Shown one piece after another: positions 43,885 through 56,276 of a stretch of 64,000 bases of DNA. The number at the start of each line of letters is the position of its first letter. The first letter of the stretch is position 1. The position numbers and the translations under genes were made by a program. Origin of the DNA: Rubellimicrobium sp. (GTDB lineage: Bacteria; Pseudomonadota; Alphaproteobacteria; Rhodobacterales; Rhodobacteraceae); contig JADYZU010000041.1 of assembly GCA_020852925.1 (NCBI GenBank), positions 1-64,000 on the forward strand, read 5' to 3'. The notes under the pieces were generated by a model. It had not been told where the DNA came from. It saw only the letters and a program-made list of their open reading frames with translations, and made no database searches.

Positions 43885-45066
43885 TCAGCCGTCGAACCCG
43901 GCCAGACGCCCGATCAGCGCGCCGATCCCGTCGCGGTCCACATTGGCAAAGGCGATGCGCAGTTGCCGCGCCCCGGCGGGGATTTCGGGCGGCATGAACA
44001 TGGTCCCCGGCAGCAGGAGCACGCCCGCCTCGGACACGAGGCGGCGCGCGATCACGTCCGAGGGCGCGGCGAAGGGGTGTTCGACATAGGCGAAATAGGC
44101 CCCCGCCCCCAGAAGCCGCCAGCCTCGCGCCGCCAGCGGCCCGAACCCCGCCCGGATCGCCGCCCCGCGCGCCAGGATCTCGGCGCGTTCGGCCCGAAGC
44201 CAGGGCGTCAGGTTGCGCATCCCCCAGAGCGCGCCGATCTGGCCGGGCTGGGCCGGGCAGATCGTGACGGTATCGAGGAACTTCTCGACCTCGGCGATGC
44301 GCGCGGCCGCGGCGACGATCGCCCCCACCCGGTGCCCGGTCAGGCGATAGGCCTTGGAGAAGGAGTAGAGCTGGATCAGCACTCCGTCCCAGTCGGGATC
44401 CGCGAACAGATCGTGCGGCGCGCCGGGGGCGGAATGGAAATCGCGGTAGGTCTCGTCAAGGATGAGGGCGATGCCATGCGCGCGCGCCAGATCGCGGAAG
44501 GCGGCGATGGTGGCGGGCGGATATTCGACGCCGCCGGGGTTGTTCGGGGTGACCAGGACGATGGCGCGCGTGCGCGGCGTGATCAGGCGCGCGGCCGCGC
44601 CCGGATCGGGGATCAGCGATGCGCCGGTATCAAGGGGCATGGTGCGCACCCCGGCCATGTCGTTCCACATGCGGTGGTTGAAATAGCAGGGCACGGGCAG
44701 GATCACCTCGTCGCCTTCGCCGCACAGCGTGGCGATGGCGGCGCAATAGGCCTGATTGCAGCCCGAAGTGATGGCGACCTGCGCCATCCCGACCTGCCCG
44801 CCATAGGCGCGGGTCCATGTCTGCGCGATCTCCTCGCGCAGCGCCGGCAGGCCAAGGACCGGGCCGTAGAGATGCGCGGCGGTGTCGGTCAGGATCGCCT
44901 CGGCCATGGCGCGGCGCAGCCCTTCGGGCGGGGCGCCGGTGGGGGCGGCCTGACTCACGTTGATGAGCGGGCGTCCGGGCGGGAAACTCACCCCCTCGAG
45001 CCAGCGGCGCGCCTCCATCACCGGGGGGGCGAAGGTGGCGGCGGTGCGGGCGCCTGCCTCAGTCAC
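43885..45066 (-). CDS. PLP-dependent aminotransferase (class I/II)
   Basis: 393 residues from GTG 45066, which overlaps the gpt stop. ATG 45018 is an alternative; the long upstream extension is the gpt gene in another frame. Fold type I features are [19 protein letters not shown] and the PLP Lys in [16 protein letters not shown]. It belongs to the AspAT-like group, and the substrate is not determinable. Likely co-transcribed with gpt. Confidence 0.85.
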   Translation of the reverse strand: MTEAGARTAATFAPPVMEARRWLEGVSFPPGRPLINVSQAAPTGAPPEGLRRAMAEAILTDTAAHLYGPVLGLPALREEIAQTWTRAYGGQVGMAQVAITSGCNQAYCAAIATLCGEGDEVILPVPCYFNHRMWNDMAGVRTMPLDTGASLIPDPGAAARLITPRTRAIVLVTPNNPGGVEYPPATIAAFRDLARAHGIALILDETYRDFHSAPGAPHDLFADPDWDGVLIQLYSFSKAYRLTGHRVGAIVAAAARIAEVEKFLDTVTICPAQPGQIGALWGMRNLTPWLRAERAEILARGAAIRAGFGPLAARGWRLLGAGAYFAYVEHPFAAPSDVIARRLVSEAGVLLLPGTMFMPPEIPAGARQLRIAFANVDRDGIGALIGRLAGFDG

Positions 45067-45580
45067 GGCCGCGGAAGGGCTGCACATATTGCAGCGCCAT
45101 GTCCCAGGGAAAGAAGATCCAGGTATCCTGACTGACGCTGGTGATATAGGTGTCGGCCTGTTTCTCGCCCTCGGGCTTGGCATAGACGCAGGCGAAATGC
45201 GCCTTGGGATAGAGGCCGCGGATCAGTTCCAGCGTCTTGCCGGAATCGACCAGATCATCGACGATCAGGATCCCCTCGCCATCGCCCATCAGCGCGGCAT
45301 CGGGCGCCTTGACCACCTGCGCCTCGCGGCGCTGGTCGGCCTTGCCGCCGCCGGAATGGTAGGAGATCACCGAGATCGTGTCGACGATGCGGATGTCGAG
45401 TTCGCGGCTCACGATCATGGCCGGCACCAGTCCGCCGCGGGCGATGCCGACGACGGCTTTCCACAGGCCGCCTTCGCCGGGGCCCTTGCCGTCCAGACGC
45501 CAGGCCAGTGCCCGCGCATCGCGGTGGATCTGGTCCCAGGAGACGTGAAAGCCCTTTTCGTGCGGCAGGCGTTCGGTCAT
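45059..45580 (-). CDS. gpt: Xanthine-guanine phosphoribosyltransferase
   Basis: 173 residues. The PRPP-binding motif [17 protein letters not shown] is intact, and [19 protein letters not shown] and [13 protein letters not shown] match Gpt. It salvages guanine and xanthine to nucleotides at the inner membrane face. It lies 10 bases after the LysE-type gene, on the same strand. Confidence 0.93.
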   Translation of the reverse strand: MTERLPHEKGFHVSWDQIHRDARALAWRLDGKGPGEGGLWKAVVGIARGGLVPAMIVSRELDIRIVDTISVISYHSGGGKADQRREAQVVKAPDAALMGDGEGILIVDDLVDSGKTLELIRGLYPKAHFACVYAKPEGEKQADTYITSVSQDTWIFFPWDMALQYVQPFRGRD

Positions 45581-45590
45581 CGCGCGTTCC

Positions 45591-46217
45591 TCATGCGTTG
45601 TCGATCACGGCCTCGTAAAGCAGCGACAGGCCGAGCGCCCCCAGAAACAGCGCCGCCCCCCGGTCGATCCAGGCCTTGGCCGCAATATAGCGCGCCCGCA
45701 CCGGCGCCGTCGACATGGCGACGGTGACGAGCACATACCAGAACATCTCGGTGGCGAGGGCGGTGGCATAGATCGCGCCCTGTCCGGCCGCCGTCAGCGG
45801 GCCGGGAAAGATCGCCACGATCAGCGCCGAATAGAACAGCGCGGGCTTGGGGTTCGACAGGTTCAGGATCACCCCGCCCGAAAACCCGGTGCCGAAGCGC
45901 GCCCGTGCCGCCTCGGGCATGGGCTGCGCCGCGCCCCGCCACAGGTGCCAGGCCAGATGCAGCAGATAAAGCCCGCCCAGGAATTTCAGCGCCAGATAGA
46001 GCAGCGGCACGATGCGGAACACGACGGCAAGCCCGAGGATCGCGAACAGCGCCCAGAGCGAGGCCCCCGCCGCCAGCCCGATCCCGTAGGGCACCGCCAC
46101 CGCGCGGCCGCGGGCAAAGGCGGTCTGCGTGGCCGAGATGATCGCCGGCCCCGGCGACAGGATCGCCAGGGTCAGCGTGGTGAACAGCACCAGCAACTGC
46201 TCGGGCGTGGGCATCAT
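45591..46217 (-). CDS. LysE/RhtB-family exporter
   Basis: 208 residues with about six membrane segments. The family signature is near the start: [20 protein letters not shown] and [19 protein letters not shown]. Such proteins export amino acids or related metabolites; the substrate is unknown. Start ATG 46217 or 46214, both overlapping the fabI stop, so translation is coupled to fabI. Confidence 0.88.
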   Translation of the reverse strand: MMPTPEQLLVLFTTLTLAILSPGPAIISATQTAFARGRAVAVPYGIGLAAGASLWALFAILGLAVVFRIVPLLYLALKFLGGLYLLHLAWHLWRGAAQPMPEAARARFGTGFSGGVILNLSNPKPALFYSALIVAIFPGPLTAAGQGAIYATALATEMFWYVLVTVAMSTAPVRARYIAAKAWIDRGAALFLGALGLSLLYEAVIDNA

Positions 46218-47038
46218 CCGTCCTTGCGGCCGGTCACCACGTCGATGTCGGGCGCGTCCACCGCCTTCATGCCGACCGCGTGATAGCCCGCATCGACATG
46301 CAGCACCTCGCCCGTGACGCCCGAGCCCAGGTCCGACAGCAGATAAAGCGCGGAGCGCCCCACGTCGTCGATGCTCACGTTGCGCCGCAGGGGCGAGTTC
46401 AACTCGTTCCAGCGCAGGGTATAGCGGAAATCGCCGATGCCGGAGGCGGCCAGCGTCTTGATCGGGCCGGCGCTGATCGCGTTCACGCGGATGCCGTCCT
46501 TGCCCAGATCCTCGGCCATGTAGCGCACGCTCGCCTCGAGCGCGGCCTTGGCCACGCCCATGACGTTGTAATGCGGCATGACCTTTTCCGCGCCGTAATA
46601 GGTCAGGGTCAGGCACGATCCCCCGGGCGCCATCATCGCCGCCGCGCGCTTGACCACGGCGGTGAAGGAATAGACGGAAATGTCCATCGACATGAGGAAA
46701 TTCTCGCGGCTCGTGTCGACATAGCGGCCGCGCAATTCGTTCTTGTCGGAGAAGACGATGGCATGGACGATGAAATCGAGGCTGCCCCAGGTCTCTTGCA
46801 GGGCGGCAAAGAGGGCATCGACCGATGCCATGTCGCTCACGTCGCAGGGCAGCACGATGGACGAGCCAAGTTCGGCCGCCAGCGGATCGACCCGCTTCTT
46901 CAGCGCCTCGCCCTGATAGGAGAAGGCAAGTTGCGCCCCCGCCCCGGCCAGCGCCCTGGCGATGCCCCAGGCGATCGACTTGTCGTTGGCCAGCCCCATG
47001 ACGAGGCCGCGCTTGCCGGCCATGAATTCGGTCTGCAT
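46214..47038 (-). CDS. fabI: Enoyl-ACP reductase (NADH)
   Basis: 274 residues. Last step of each fatty-acid elongation round. FabI-type SDR: GLANDKSIAWGIARALAGAG at the cofactor site, the catalytic Tyr-x6-Lys around YYGAEKVMPHYNVMGVAKAA, and SAGPIKTLAASGI near the end. It is separate from the fabD-fabF cluster. Divergent from pdxH across 225 bases. Confidence 0.95.
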   Translation of the reverse strand: MQTEFMAGKRGLVMGLANDKSIAWGIARALAGAGAQLAFSYQGEALKKRVDPLAAELGSSIVLPCDVSDMASVDALFAALQETWGSLDFIVHAIVFSDKNELRGRYVDTSRENFLMSMDISVYSFTAVVKRAAAMMAPGGSCLTLTYYGAEKVMPHYNVMGVAKAALEASVRYMAEDLGKDGIRVNAISAGPIKTLAASGIGDFRYTLRWNELNSPLRRNVSIDDVGRSALYLLSDLGSGVTGEVLHVDAGYHAVGMKAVDAPDIDVVTGRKDG

Positions 47039-47210
47039 CCCGTCCCCCCGAGTGACGCTGCGTCGTTTCGTCCCGTATATGGCATCACAAATCGGGCATC
47101 AAGGGCAGGCGGGCGGGCAGGCAGGCTGGCAGGAAGGGGCCGGAGGGCGGGCGGGGGGCGGGTCGCGCAGATTGCCTGCGCCTTCCCGCACCGTGGCGGC
47201 GAAGCAGGTC

Positions 47211-47248
47211 TTGCCTTGCGTTTCACGACCGCTAAAGTCCCGTGAAAC
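47211..47248 (+). promoter_or_regulatory. pdxH: Candidate pdxH promoter with inverted repeat
   Basis: TTGCCT (47211-47216) and TAAAGT (47233-47238) are 16 bases apart. An 8-bp inverted repeat, GTTTCACG (47220-47227) and CGTGAAAC (47241-47248), flanks the -10, the geometry of an operator. Confidence 0.45.
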
Positions 47249-47263
47249 CACGAGGAGCAGGGC

Positions 47264-47866
47264 ATGGACCGCAGCGGCATCTTCGCCGGGGACGACCCGT
47301 TCGCCATCGCGCGCGCGTGGCTTGCCGAGGCGGCCCCGGTTGAACCGAACGACCCCAACGCCATCGCGCTGGCCACGGTCGATGCCGACGGCCTGCCCGA
47401 TGTGCGCATGGTGCTGCTCAAGGAGATCGAGGCCGATTCCTTCGTCTTCTACACGAATTACGACAGCGCCAAGGGCCGGCAGATCGCCGCCACCGGCAAG
47501 GCGGCCTTCGTCCTTCACTGGAAGAGCCTGCGCCGCCAGATCCGCGTGCGCGGCACGGTGTCGCGGGAAGAGGGGCCGCAGGCCGACGCCTATTACCGCT
47601 CGCGCGCGCTGCAAAGCCGGATCGGCGCCTGGGCCTCGCAGCAGTCGCAGCCGCTGGCATCGCGCGCCGCGCTGGTGGCCGAGGCCGGGCGCATGGCCTT
47701 GCGGCACGGGACGAACCCGCCGCGCCCGCCGTTCTGGGGCGGATTGCGCATCGTGCCCGTCGAGATCGAGTTCTGGGCCGACGGCCCGTTCCGCCTGCAC
47801 GACCGGTTCCGCTGGCGCCGGGCACCGGCGGGAGGCGGGTGGGACGTGACCCGGCTCAATCCATGA
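47264..47866 (+). CDS. pdxH: Pyridoxamine 5'-phosphate oxidase
   Basis: 200 residues, FMN enzyme that makes pyridoxal phosphate. Motifs [34 protein letters not shown] and [15 protein letters not shown] are all present, ending in the conserved VTRLNP. GAGGAG stands nine bases before ATG 47264. Confidence 0.96.
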   Translation: MDRSGIFAGDDPFAIARAWLAEAAPVEPNDPNAIALATVDADGLPDVRMVLLKEIEADSFVFYTNYDSAKGRQIAATGKAAFVLHWKSLRRQIRVRGTVSREEGPQADAYYRSRALQSRIGAWASQQSQPLASRAALVAEAGRMALRHGTNPPRPPFWGGLRIVPVEIEFWADGPFRLHDRFRWRRAPAGGGWDVTRLNP

Positions 47867-47981
47867 TTTCACCTGCGGTGAATTGTGGCCTTGCATACCG
47901 GTTTCAACTGTGGTGCACACTGCGCCGCGCACCCTTTGGGGGAGGGAGGCCGCGCGCGAAGGACATGAACGGAACGTGACG

Positions 47982-48554
47982 ATGCAACCAGACGATGCCC
48001 CTCAGGCCGTGCGCGGCCATGTGAAGTGGTTCGACCCCGGCAAGGGTTACGGCTTTGTCGTGGCGGACGGGGGCGGGCCGGACATCCTGTTGCATGCCAA
48101 TGTCCTGCGCAACTACGGCCAGAGCACCGTGGCCGACGGCGTCGAGATCGAGGTCGAGGCCCAGCGCACCCAGCGCGGGGTGCAGGCGGTGGCGGTGCGC
48201 TGGCTTGCGCCGCCCGCGGCCGCGGGGGGCACCCTGCCTCTGGCCGACATGGCCGAGGTCGGGCCCGAGACGCTGGCCGCGCTGGATCAGGTGCCGGCGC
48301 GGGTGAAATGGTTCGACAAGGGCAAGGGCTTCGGCTTTGCCAATGCCTTCGGCAGCAGCGACGACATCTTTCTGCATGTCGAGGTGCTGCGTCGGTCGGG
48401 TCTTGCCGATCTCGCCCCCGGCGAGGCAGTCTGTCTGCGCATGATCGAGGGACGGCGCGGCCTGATGGCGGTCGAGATTTCCCCCTGGGAGGCGGGCACA
48501 TGCAGGACGCGACAGGGCGCGGGCAGCGATCGGGACGGGGAATCCGGGCTCTGA
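47982..48554 (+). CDS. Double cold-shock-domain protein
   Basis: 190 residues with two cold-shock domains: residues about 9-75 (GHVKWFDPGKGYGFVV) and 105-170 (ARVKWFDKGKGFGFAN). Both keep the RNP1 aromatic pattern, and RNP2 is partly altered (DILLHANVL, DIFLHVEVL). These tandem proteins bind single-stranded nucleic acid. The frame is open above ATG 47982 without homology. The gene's last 55 bases overlap the DUF192 gene. Confidence 0.92.
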   Translation: MQPDDAPQAVRGHVKWFDPGKGYGFVVADGGGPDILLHANVLRNYGQSTVADGVEIEVEAQRTQRGVQAVAVRWLAPPAAAGGTLPLADMAEVGPETLAALDQVPARVKWFDKGKGFGFANAFGSSDDIFLHVEVLRRSGLADLAPGEAVCLRMIEGRRGLMAVEISPWEAGTCRTRQGAGSDRDGESGL

Positions 48555-49030
48555 GCGGCGGCGCGCTGGCGTCGGTCCTGGGCGTGGCGCTGGCCGGTGC
48601 CGCCGCGGCGGCGCCCTGCCGCGACGACCGGGTGACGATCACCGGACCCTGGGGCAGCGCCGCGTTCACCGTCGCGGTGGCCGATGACGCGGCCGAACGG
48701 GCGCAGGGCCTGATGAACGTGCCCGAGCTGCCGCTGATGGCGGGGATGCTCTTTGTCTACGAGACGCCGCAGACCGTCGCCTTCTGGATGCGCAACACCT
48801 TCATCCCGCTCGACATGATCTTTGCCGACGGGGCCGGGGTGGTCCGGCTTGTGCATGAAAACGCGATTCCCCATGACGACACCCCGATTCCCGGCGGCGA
48901 CGGAGTGCAGTTCGTGCTCGAGATCAACGGCGGGCTGGCCGCGCGGCTGGGAATCGGGCCGGGGGATGTGATGCAGCATCCGGCGATCGGCCCCGATGCC
49001 GCCATGCCCTGCGCCGCCGCCATTTCCTGA
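48500..49030 (+). CDS. DUF192 family exported protein
   Basis: 176 residues from ATG 48500, preceded by GGGAGG inside the cold-shock gene. A hydrophobic export segment lies at about residues 20-42 after an unusually polar start. The DUF192 core follows, with [20 protein letters not shown] and [14 protein letters not shown]. The family is small and of uncertain role. Overlapping genes imply coupled expression. Confidence 0.9.
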   Translation: MQDATGRGQRSGRGIRALSGGALASVLGVALAGAAAAAPCRDDRVTITGPWGSAAFTVAVADDAAERAQGLMNVPELPLMAGMLFVYETPQTVAFWMRNTFIPLDMIFADGAGVVRLVHENAIPHDDTPIPGGDGVQFVLEINGGLAARLGIGPGDVMQHPAIGPDAAMPCAAAIS

Positions 49031-49077
49031 CGCGCCCCCTTCCAAAACGGGGCCCGTGCGCGTAAACGGGCCGGCGT

Positions 49078-49154
49078 CGGGGCGTAGCGCAGCCTGGTAG
49101 CGCATCTGCTTTGGGAGCAGAGGGCCGGGAGTTCGAATCTCTCCGCCCCGACCA
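49078..49154 (+). tRNA. tRNA-Pro (anticodon TGG)
   Basis: 77 nt with encoded CCA. Acceptor CGGGGCG pairs with CGCCCCG, anticodon stem TCTGC/GCAGA encloses TTTGGGA (TGG), and the T-arm has GTTCGAATC. It reads CCA and, by wobble, other Pro codons. Confidence 0.97.
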
Positions 49155-49403
49155 CCCCGGATCCCGTCAGAAGGCAGGCAATCGACGGTTGCCTGTGGCC
49201 GTCACGGCACAGCGCCCCGGCCCCTTGCCCCGGCGCGCAAGCTCATGTGCCATCGCCACAACGCCCGCCAAGTGGGCCGGGATCCTGCGCCCGTCGCCCC
49301 GCAGGCGCGACGGTCCGACGGGGTGAATCACCCCCCCGGAAGCGGGTCCCGGGTCAAGCCGGATAATTTCGGGGGATAAGTGACGGCCCCGCGCCACAGC
49401 GTG

Positions 49404-49432
49404 TTGACCCCGGGGAAAACTGCGCGCAATTT
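49404..49432 (+). promoter_or_regulatory. nrdJ: Candidate nrdJ promoter
   Basis: TTGACC (49404-49409), 17-base spacer, CAATTT (49427-49432). This gives a 5' leader of roughly 190 bases. Confidence 0.5.
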
Positions 49433-49451
49433 GTGCGGGTCCACGGCAGAC

Positions 49452-49467
49452 ACACAAGATGTGGTGT
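49452..49467 (+). promoter_or_regulatory. nrdJ: NrdR-box-like palindrome
   Basis: ACACAAGATGTGGTGT is an imperfect 16-bp palindrome in the form of NrdR boxes (ACAC...GTGT ends). It lies about 20 bases downstream of the predicted -10. A second degenerate copy may be GCGCAATTTGTGC at 49424-49436, but the spacing is not canonical. Confidence 0.5.
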
Positions 49468-49626
49468 CGTCGGGGCGGGGCAGACGAGGCAGGCAAGGGC
49501 ACAGAACCACCGCATCCGGCGGTTGGCATGACCCTGTCCGCCGCGGACTTCCCGGGGATCGCCGGCGCGGTCCGAAGGTCAACCAGGACGCCGCGGCAGT
49601 CGGCGCCACACGAGGGAACAGGCAGG

Positions 49627-52600
49627 ATGCGGATCGAGCGGCATTTCACCAGCGCGGACAAGGACACCTGGGCGGGATTCTCCTGGCGCGAGGCGGTGTC
49701 CGAGATCCGCAATCCCGACGGATCGGTCGTGTTCCGCCTCGATGCGGTCGAGATTCCCGAAGGCTGGAGCCAGGTCGCCGCCGACGTGATCGCGCAGAAG
49801 TATTTCCGCAAGGCGGGCGTGCCCTCGGCCACGAAGCGGGTGAAGGAAAAGGGCGTGCCGGAGTGGCTGCAACGTTCGGTCCCGGCCGAGGGCGCCACCT
49901 TTGCCGGCGAGACCAGCGCGCGGCAGGTCTTTGACCGGCTGGCCGGCGCCTGGACCTACTGGGGCTGGAAGGGCGGCTATTTCACCGCCGAATCCGATGC
50001 CCGCGCCTATTTCGACGAGATGCGCCACATGCTGGCCGCGCAGATCGCCGCGCCCAATTCGCCGCAGTGGTTCAACACCGGCCTGCACTGGGCCTATGGC
50101 ATCGACGGGCCGGCGCAGGGGCACCACTACGTCGATCACGCCTCGGGCGAGCTGCGCGCCAGCGACTCGGCCTACGAGCGGCCGCAGCCGCATGCCTGCT
50201 TCATCCAGTCGGTGGCCGACGACCTCGTGAACGAGGGCGGGATCATGGACCTGTGGGTGCGCGAGGCGCGGCTGTTCAAGTATGGCTCGGGCACCGGCAC
50301 CAATTTCAGCAGCCTGCGCGGCGAGGGCGAACGCCTGTCGGGCGGGGGGAAATCCTCGGGGCTGATGGGCTTTCTCAGGATCGGCGACCGGGCCGCCGGC
50401 GCGATCAAGTCGGGCGGCACCACGCGGCGCGCGGCCAAGATGGTGATCGTCGATGCCGACCACCCCGATATCGAGGCCTTCATCGACTGGAAGGTGATCG
50501 AGGAACAGAAGGTGGCCAGCCTTGTCGCCGGCTCGAAGATGCACGAGCGGATGCTGAACGCGGTCTTTGCCGCGCTCAAGGCCTGGGACGGCCGCGACGA
50601 GGACCGCTTCGATCCCTCGCTGAACCATGGATTGCGCAAGGCGATCCGCGAGGCCCGCAAGGCCGCGATCCCCGAAACCTATGTGAAGCGCGTGCTGGAC
50701 TACGCGCGCCAGGGGTTCGAGAGCATCGAATTCCCGACCTATGACACCGACTGGGATTCCGAGGCCTATGCCACCGTCTCGGGCCAGAATTCCAACAACA
50801 CCGTGCGCGTGACCGATGCCTTCCTGCGCGCGGTCGAGACGGGCGGCGACTGGGATCTGCGGTCGCGCGTGGGCGGCAAGGTGACGAAGACGGTGAAGGC
50901 GCGCGATCTGTGGGACCGGATCGGGCATGCCGCCTGGGCCTGCGCCGACCCCGGCCTTCAGTATCACGACACGATCAACGCCTGGCACACCTGCCCGGCG
51001 GACGGGGCGATCCGGGCCTCCAATCCCTGCTCGGAATACATGTTCCTTGACGATACCGCGTGTAACCTTGCCTCGATGAACCTGCTGCGCTTCCTGCGCG
51101 GCGGTGCCTTCGACGCCGCGGCCTATATCCACGCGACGCGGCTGTGGACGGTCACGCTCGAGGTCAGCGTGATGATGGCGCAGTTCCCCTCGCGCGAGAT
51201 CGCCCGGCTGTCCTACGACTTCCGCACGCTCGGGCTGGGCTATGCCAATGTCGGCGGCCTGCTGATGAACCTCGGGCTGGGCTACGATTCGCGGGAGGGC
51301 CGCGCGTTGTGCGGCGCGCTCAGCGCGATCATGACCGGCGTGGCCTATGCCACCTCGGCCGAGATGGCGGGCGAACTGGGCGCCTTTGCCGGCTATGGCC
51401 GCAACCGCGACCACATGCTGCGCGTGATCCGCAACCACCGCACCGCCGCGCGGGGCGAGGGGGCGGGCTATGAAGGGCTGGCGATCCTGCCGGTGCCGCT
51501 TGACCATGAGGGCTGCCCCGAGCCGCGCCTGATCGAGATCGCCCGCGCCGCCTGGGACGAGGCGCTCGCGCTGGGCGAGGTGCACGGGTTCCGCAATGCC
51601 CAGGTCTCGGTCATCGCGCCGACGGGCACGATCGGCCTTGTCATGGATTGCGACACCACCGGGATCGAGCCGGACTTCGCGCTGGTGAAGTTCAAGAAGC
51701 TGGCCGGCGGCGGCTATTTCAAGATCATCAACCAGAGCGTGCCGGCCGCGCTGGAACGGCTGGGCTATTCCTCGAACCAGATCGAAGAGATCGTGGCCCA
51801 TGCCGTCGGGCACCGCACCCTTGGCAATGCGCCCGGCGTGAATCATACCGCGCTGATCGGCCACGGTTTCGGCGCGGCCGAGATCGAGCGGATCGAGGCG
51901 GCGCTGCCGCAGGCCTTCGACATCCGCTTCGTCTTCAACCCCTGGACCCTGGGCGAGGAATTCTGCACCCGCACCCTGGGCATCCCGGCCGCACGGATGG
52001 CCGATCCGGGCTTTGACCTGCTGCGCCATCTTGGTTTCTCGCGCGCGCAGATCGACGCGGCCAACGACCATGTCTGCGGCACCATGACCCTGGAAGGGGC
52101 GCCGCATCTGCGGGCCGAACATCTGCCGGTGTTCGACTGCGCCTCGCCCTGCGGTCGCAAGGGCACGCGGTCGCTCTCGGTCGAATCGCACATCCGCATG
52201 ATGGCCGCCGCGCAACCCTTTGTTTCCGGCGCGATTTCCAAGACGATCAACATGCCGTCCTCCGCCTCGGTCGAGGATTGCCAGCGCGCCTATGACCTGT
52301 CGTGGAAGCTCGGGCTCAAGGCCAACGCGCTTTATCGCGACGGCTCCAAGCTCAGCCAGCCGCTGGCCGCCTCGCTTGTGGGCGACGACGACGAGGCCGA
52401 AGAGGCGATGACCAGCGGCACCCCCTCTGAAAAGGCGGTGGTGATCGCGGAAAAGATCGTCGAGAAGATCGTGGTGCGCGAAGTGCACAACCGCGAACGC
52501 GAGAAGATGCCGCAGCGGCGCAAGGGCTATACCCAGAAGGCGATGGTCGGCGGGCACAAGGTCTATCTGCGCACCGGCGAATATGCCGACGGCCGGCTGG

Positions 52601-53292
52601 GCGAGATCTTCATCGACATGCACAAGGAGGGCGCGGGCTTTCGCGCCATGATGAACAACTTTGCCATCGCCATCTCGGTGGGGCTGCAATACGGGGTGCC
52701 GCTCGACGAATTCGTCGATGCCTTCACCTTCACCCGGTTCGAACCGGCCGGGATGGTGCAGGGCAACGATTCGATCAAGCAGGCGACCTCGATCCTTGAC
52801 TATGTGTTCCGCGAACTGGCGGTGAGCTATCTCGACCGCACCGACCTGGCGCATGTGAAGCCCGCCGGCCACGCCTTTGACGATCTGGGCCGGGGCAATG
52901 ACGAAGGCCGGCTGAACGTCGCCCCGGTGGGCGAGAGCGCGGCGCAACGCTCGCTCGAGGTGCTGCGGCAGATTTCCTCGACCGGCTACCTGCGCAAGCG
53001 GCTGCCGCAGGATCTGGTCGTGCTTCAGGGCGGCGCGGGGCAGGTGGCGGCGGGGGGCGATGGCATGGCCGCGCTTCAGACGCTGGTGCCGGCAGCGACC
53101 GCGGCGCTGTCGGTGCAGACCAGCACCGCCGTGACCAGCGGCACGGTCTCGGTCAGCCTCTCGGCCCGCGACAAGGCGCGGATGCAGGGCTACGAGGGCG
53201 AGGCCTGCGGCGAATGCGGCAACTACACGCTGGTCCGCAACGGCACCTGCATGAAGTGCAACACCTGCGGCGGCACCTCGGGCTGCAGCTGA
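49627..53292 (+). CDS. nrdJ: B12-dependent ribonucleotide reductase, class II
   Basis: 1221 residues, the long alphaproteobacterial form. It reduces ribonucleotides using adenosylcobalamin, independent of oxygen. Visible are the NSPQWFNTG region, the substrate-site [21 protein letters not shown] with radical-site Cys and Glu, and the C-terminal zinc/redox cysteines ([22 protein letters not shown]). ATG 49627 is chosen because [13 protein letters not shown] begins the homology. No nrdA/nrdB or nrdD is in the window. Confidence 0.95.
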   Translation: MRIERHFTSADKDTWAGFSWREAVSEIRNPDGSVVFRLDAVEIPEGWSQVAADVIAQKYFRKAGVPSATKRVKEKGVPEWLQRSVPAEGATFAGETSARQVFDRLAGAWTYWGWKGGYFTAESDARAYFDEMRHMLAAQIAAPNSPQWFNTGLHWAYGIDGPAQGHHYVDHASGELRASDSAYERPQPHACFIQSVADDLVNEGGIMDLWVREARLFKYGSGTGTNFSSLRGEGERLSGGGKSSGLMGFLRIGDRAAGAIKSGGTTRRAAKMVIVDADHPDIEAFIDWKVIEEQKVASLVAGSKMHERMLNAVFAALKAWDGRDEDRFDPSLNHGLRKAIREARKAAIPETYVKRVLDYARQGFESIEFPTYDTDWDSEAYATVSGQNSNNTVRVTDAFLRAVETGGDWDLRSRVGGKVTKTVKARDLWDRIGHAAWACADPGLQYHDTINAWHTCPADGAIRASNPCSEYMFLDDTACNLASMNLLRFLRGGAFDAAAYIHATRLWTVTLEVSVMMAQFPSREIARLSYDFRTLGLGYANVGGLLMNLGLGYDSREGRALCGALSAIMTGVAYATSAEMAGELGAFAGYGRNRDHMLRVIRNHRTAARGEGAGYEGLAILPVPLDHEGCPEPRLIEIARAAWDEALALGEVHGFRNAQVSVIAPTGTIGLVMDCDTTGIEPDFALVKFKKLAGGGYFKIINQSVPAALERLGYSSNQIEEIVAHAVGHRTLGNAPGVNHTALIGHGFGAAEIERIEAALPQAFDIRFVFNPWTLGEEFCTRTLGIPAARMADPGFDLLRHLGFSRAQIDAANDHVCGTMTLEGAPHLRAEHLPVFDCASPCGRKGTRSLSVESHIRMMAAAQPFVSGAISKTINMPSSASVEDCQRAYDLSWKLGLKANALYRDGSKLSQPLAASLVGDDDEAEEAMTSGTPSEKAVVIAEKIVEKIVVREVHNREREKMPQRRKGYTQKAMVGGHKVYLRTGEYADGRLGEIFIDMHKEGAGFRAMMNNFAIAISVGLQYGVPLDEFVDAFTFTRFEPAGMVQGNDSIKQATSILDYVFRELAVSYLDRTDLAHVKPAGHAFDDLGRGNDEGRLNVAPVGESAAQRSLEVLRQISSTGYLRKRLPQDLVVLQGGAGQVAAGGDGMAALQTLVPAATAALSVQTSTAVTSGTVSVSLSARDKARMQGYEGEACGECGNYTLVRNGTCMKCNTCGGTSGCS

Positions 53293-54779
53293 GGGCGAAA
53301 CGGCGGGGCGGCACGGGACGGACGGCGGCGCGGATGACGGGGCGGACGGCGGGGCGAAGTCAGGTGAATTCGCCCTGCACGAACCAGTCGCGCGTGCCCC
53401 GGGCATCGCGGCGGTAGGTGCAGAACAGCCAGAGCCTGCGGCCCTGATGCGTCTCGATCCGCCAGTAGTCGCGCAGGCCCGAGCGCCATTCGGGATCGTC
53501 AAGCCACCATTCCGGACTGATGCGTTCCGGGCCGCCGGCGCGCAGGGTGCTCAGCCGCATCCGCCGCCAGCGGAACCGCGCGGGGGGGTGCCCCTCGACC
53601 GCGAGCACCGGTTCGGGCGGGAACAGGACCGGCGGGCGCAACCGCCCGCGCCCCGGGGCAAAGACCGCGGGCGCGCTGTGGGCCGCCGGCAGGATCAGGA
53701 AACTGCGTTCGGGAATCAGGCTCCGGGCCGGGGCAAGGCGCTGCACCCGGTCGAATCCCAGCCGGTTGCCCAGCCGTGACACCAGATCGGCCAGCGCATC
53801 GCCCGCCCGGACCGGCGGCCCGCCGGCCACGGTCTGTTCAGGGGGCAGATCCTCGGTCACGAGGGCGCGCAGCCGCAGCGCGTCGATGCCGTAGCCCGCG
53901 TCGATCCCCGCCACCCCGCGCGCGAACAGCGCAAGGATGCGCGCCGGATCGCGCAACGGTCGCGCCAGCCCCACCTCGACCACAAGCGGGCTGCCGTCCA
54001 CGCGCCGCACCTCGAGCCCGAGCCGCACCGCCCCGCGCCGGTGTTCGGCCAGTTGCTCGCACAGCCGCCCGAGCAGCCGCCCGAGGGCGGCCATCACGTC
54101 GGATTCAAGGCCGATCGGTTCGGGCAGGGTCAGGCGGACGCCGAAATGCGGCGGGTCGGGTTCGGCGGCCACCGGTTCGTCCACCTCGCCCAGCGCCTGA
54201 TCAAGCCGCAGGAGCAGGTCCATCCCGAAGCGCCGCGCCAGCGCCGCGCGCGGCAGCCCCAGCAGATCGCCGATCCGCTCGAGCCCGACCCGCGACAGCC
54301 CGCTGACCGTGGCCCCGGGGATCCGCAGCGCCCGCACCGGCAAGGGCGCCAGCGCCGTGCGCAGCGCCCCCGGCGCGATGATGCCGCCGCCGCCGTGGCG
54401 GGCAAGGGCATGGGCCGCGCCGCGCGTCCCCGCCAGTGCCACGCGCGCCGTGAACCCGCCCCGGGTCAGGCGATGCGCCAGATCGTCGAGCATCTCGGCC
54501 TCGCCGCCAAAGAGATGCGGCACGCCCGAGGCATCGGCCACGATCCCGTCGGCCCCGTCGCGCGCGACCAGCGGCGCATAGCGCCCGCTCCAGCGCATGA
54601 GCGCGGCCAGCATCGCGCTTTCGGCCTGCGGATCGGCGGGGCGGGTGATCAGATCGGGGCAGATCGCGCGCGCATCGGCCAGCGGCATTCCCCGGCTCAG
54701 GCCGCGCCCCTCGGCGGCGGGCGACAGGCAGTGCAGGCGATCAGCATTGCCGACCCGCGCGGTCAGGGCAAAGGCGCCG

Positions 54780-56245
<1,466 letters not shown>

Positions 56246-56276
56246 GGGCAGGACGCGGCCGGGGCGCATCGCCGCG

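Larger units (their letters stand above)
49155..49626 (+). other. Non-coding leader between tRNA-Pro and nrdJ
   Basis: 472 bases without a convincing gene. A hairpin CAGGCAA/TTGCCTG (49175-49195) follows the tRNA. The nrdJ promoter and NrdR-like box lie at 49404-49467. I see no cobalamin-riboswitch core. Confidence 0.5.

Noticed and set aside
49155-49403. Cobalamin riboswitch upstream of nrdJ
   Set aside because: No recognisable B12-box or core on the plus strand by eye; a covariance search would settle it.
49579-53502. Open minus-strand frame of about 1300 codons opposite nrdJ
   Set aside because: Antisense shadow of a clear ribonucleotide reductase, no recognisable domain.
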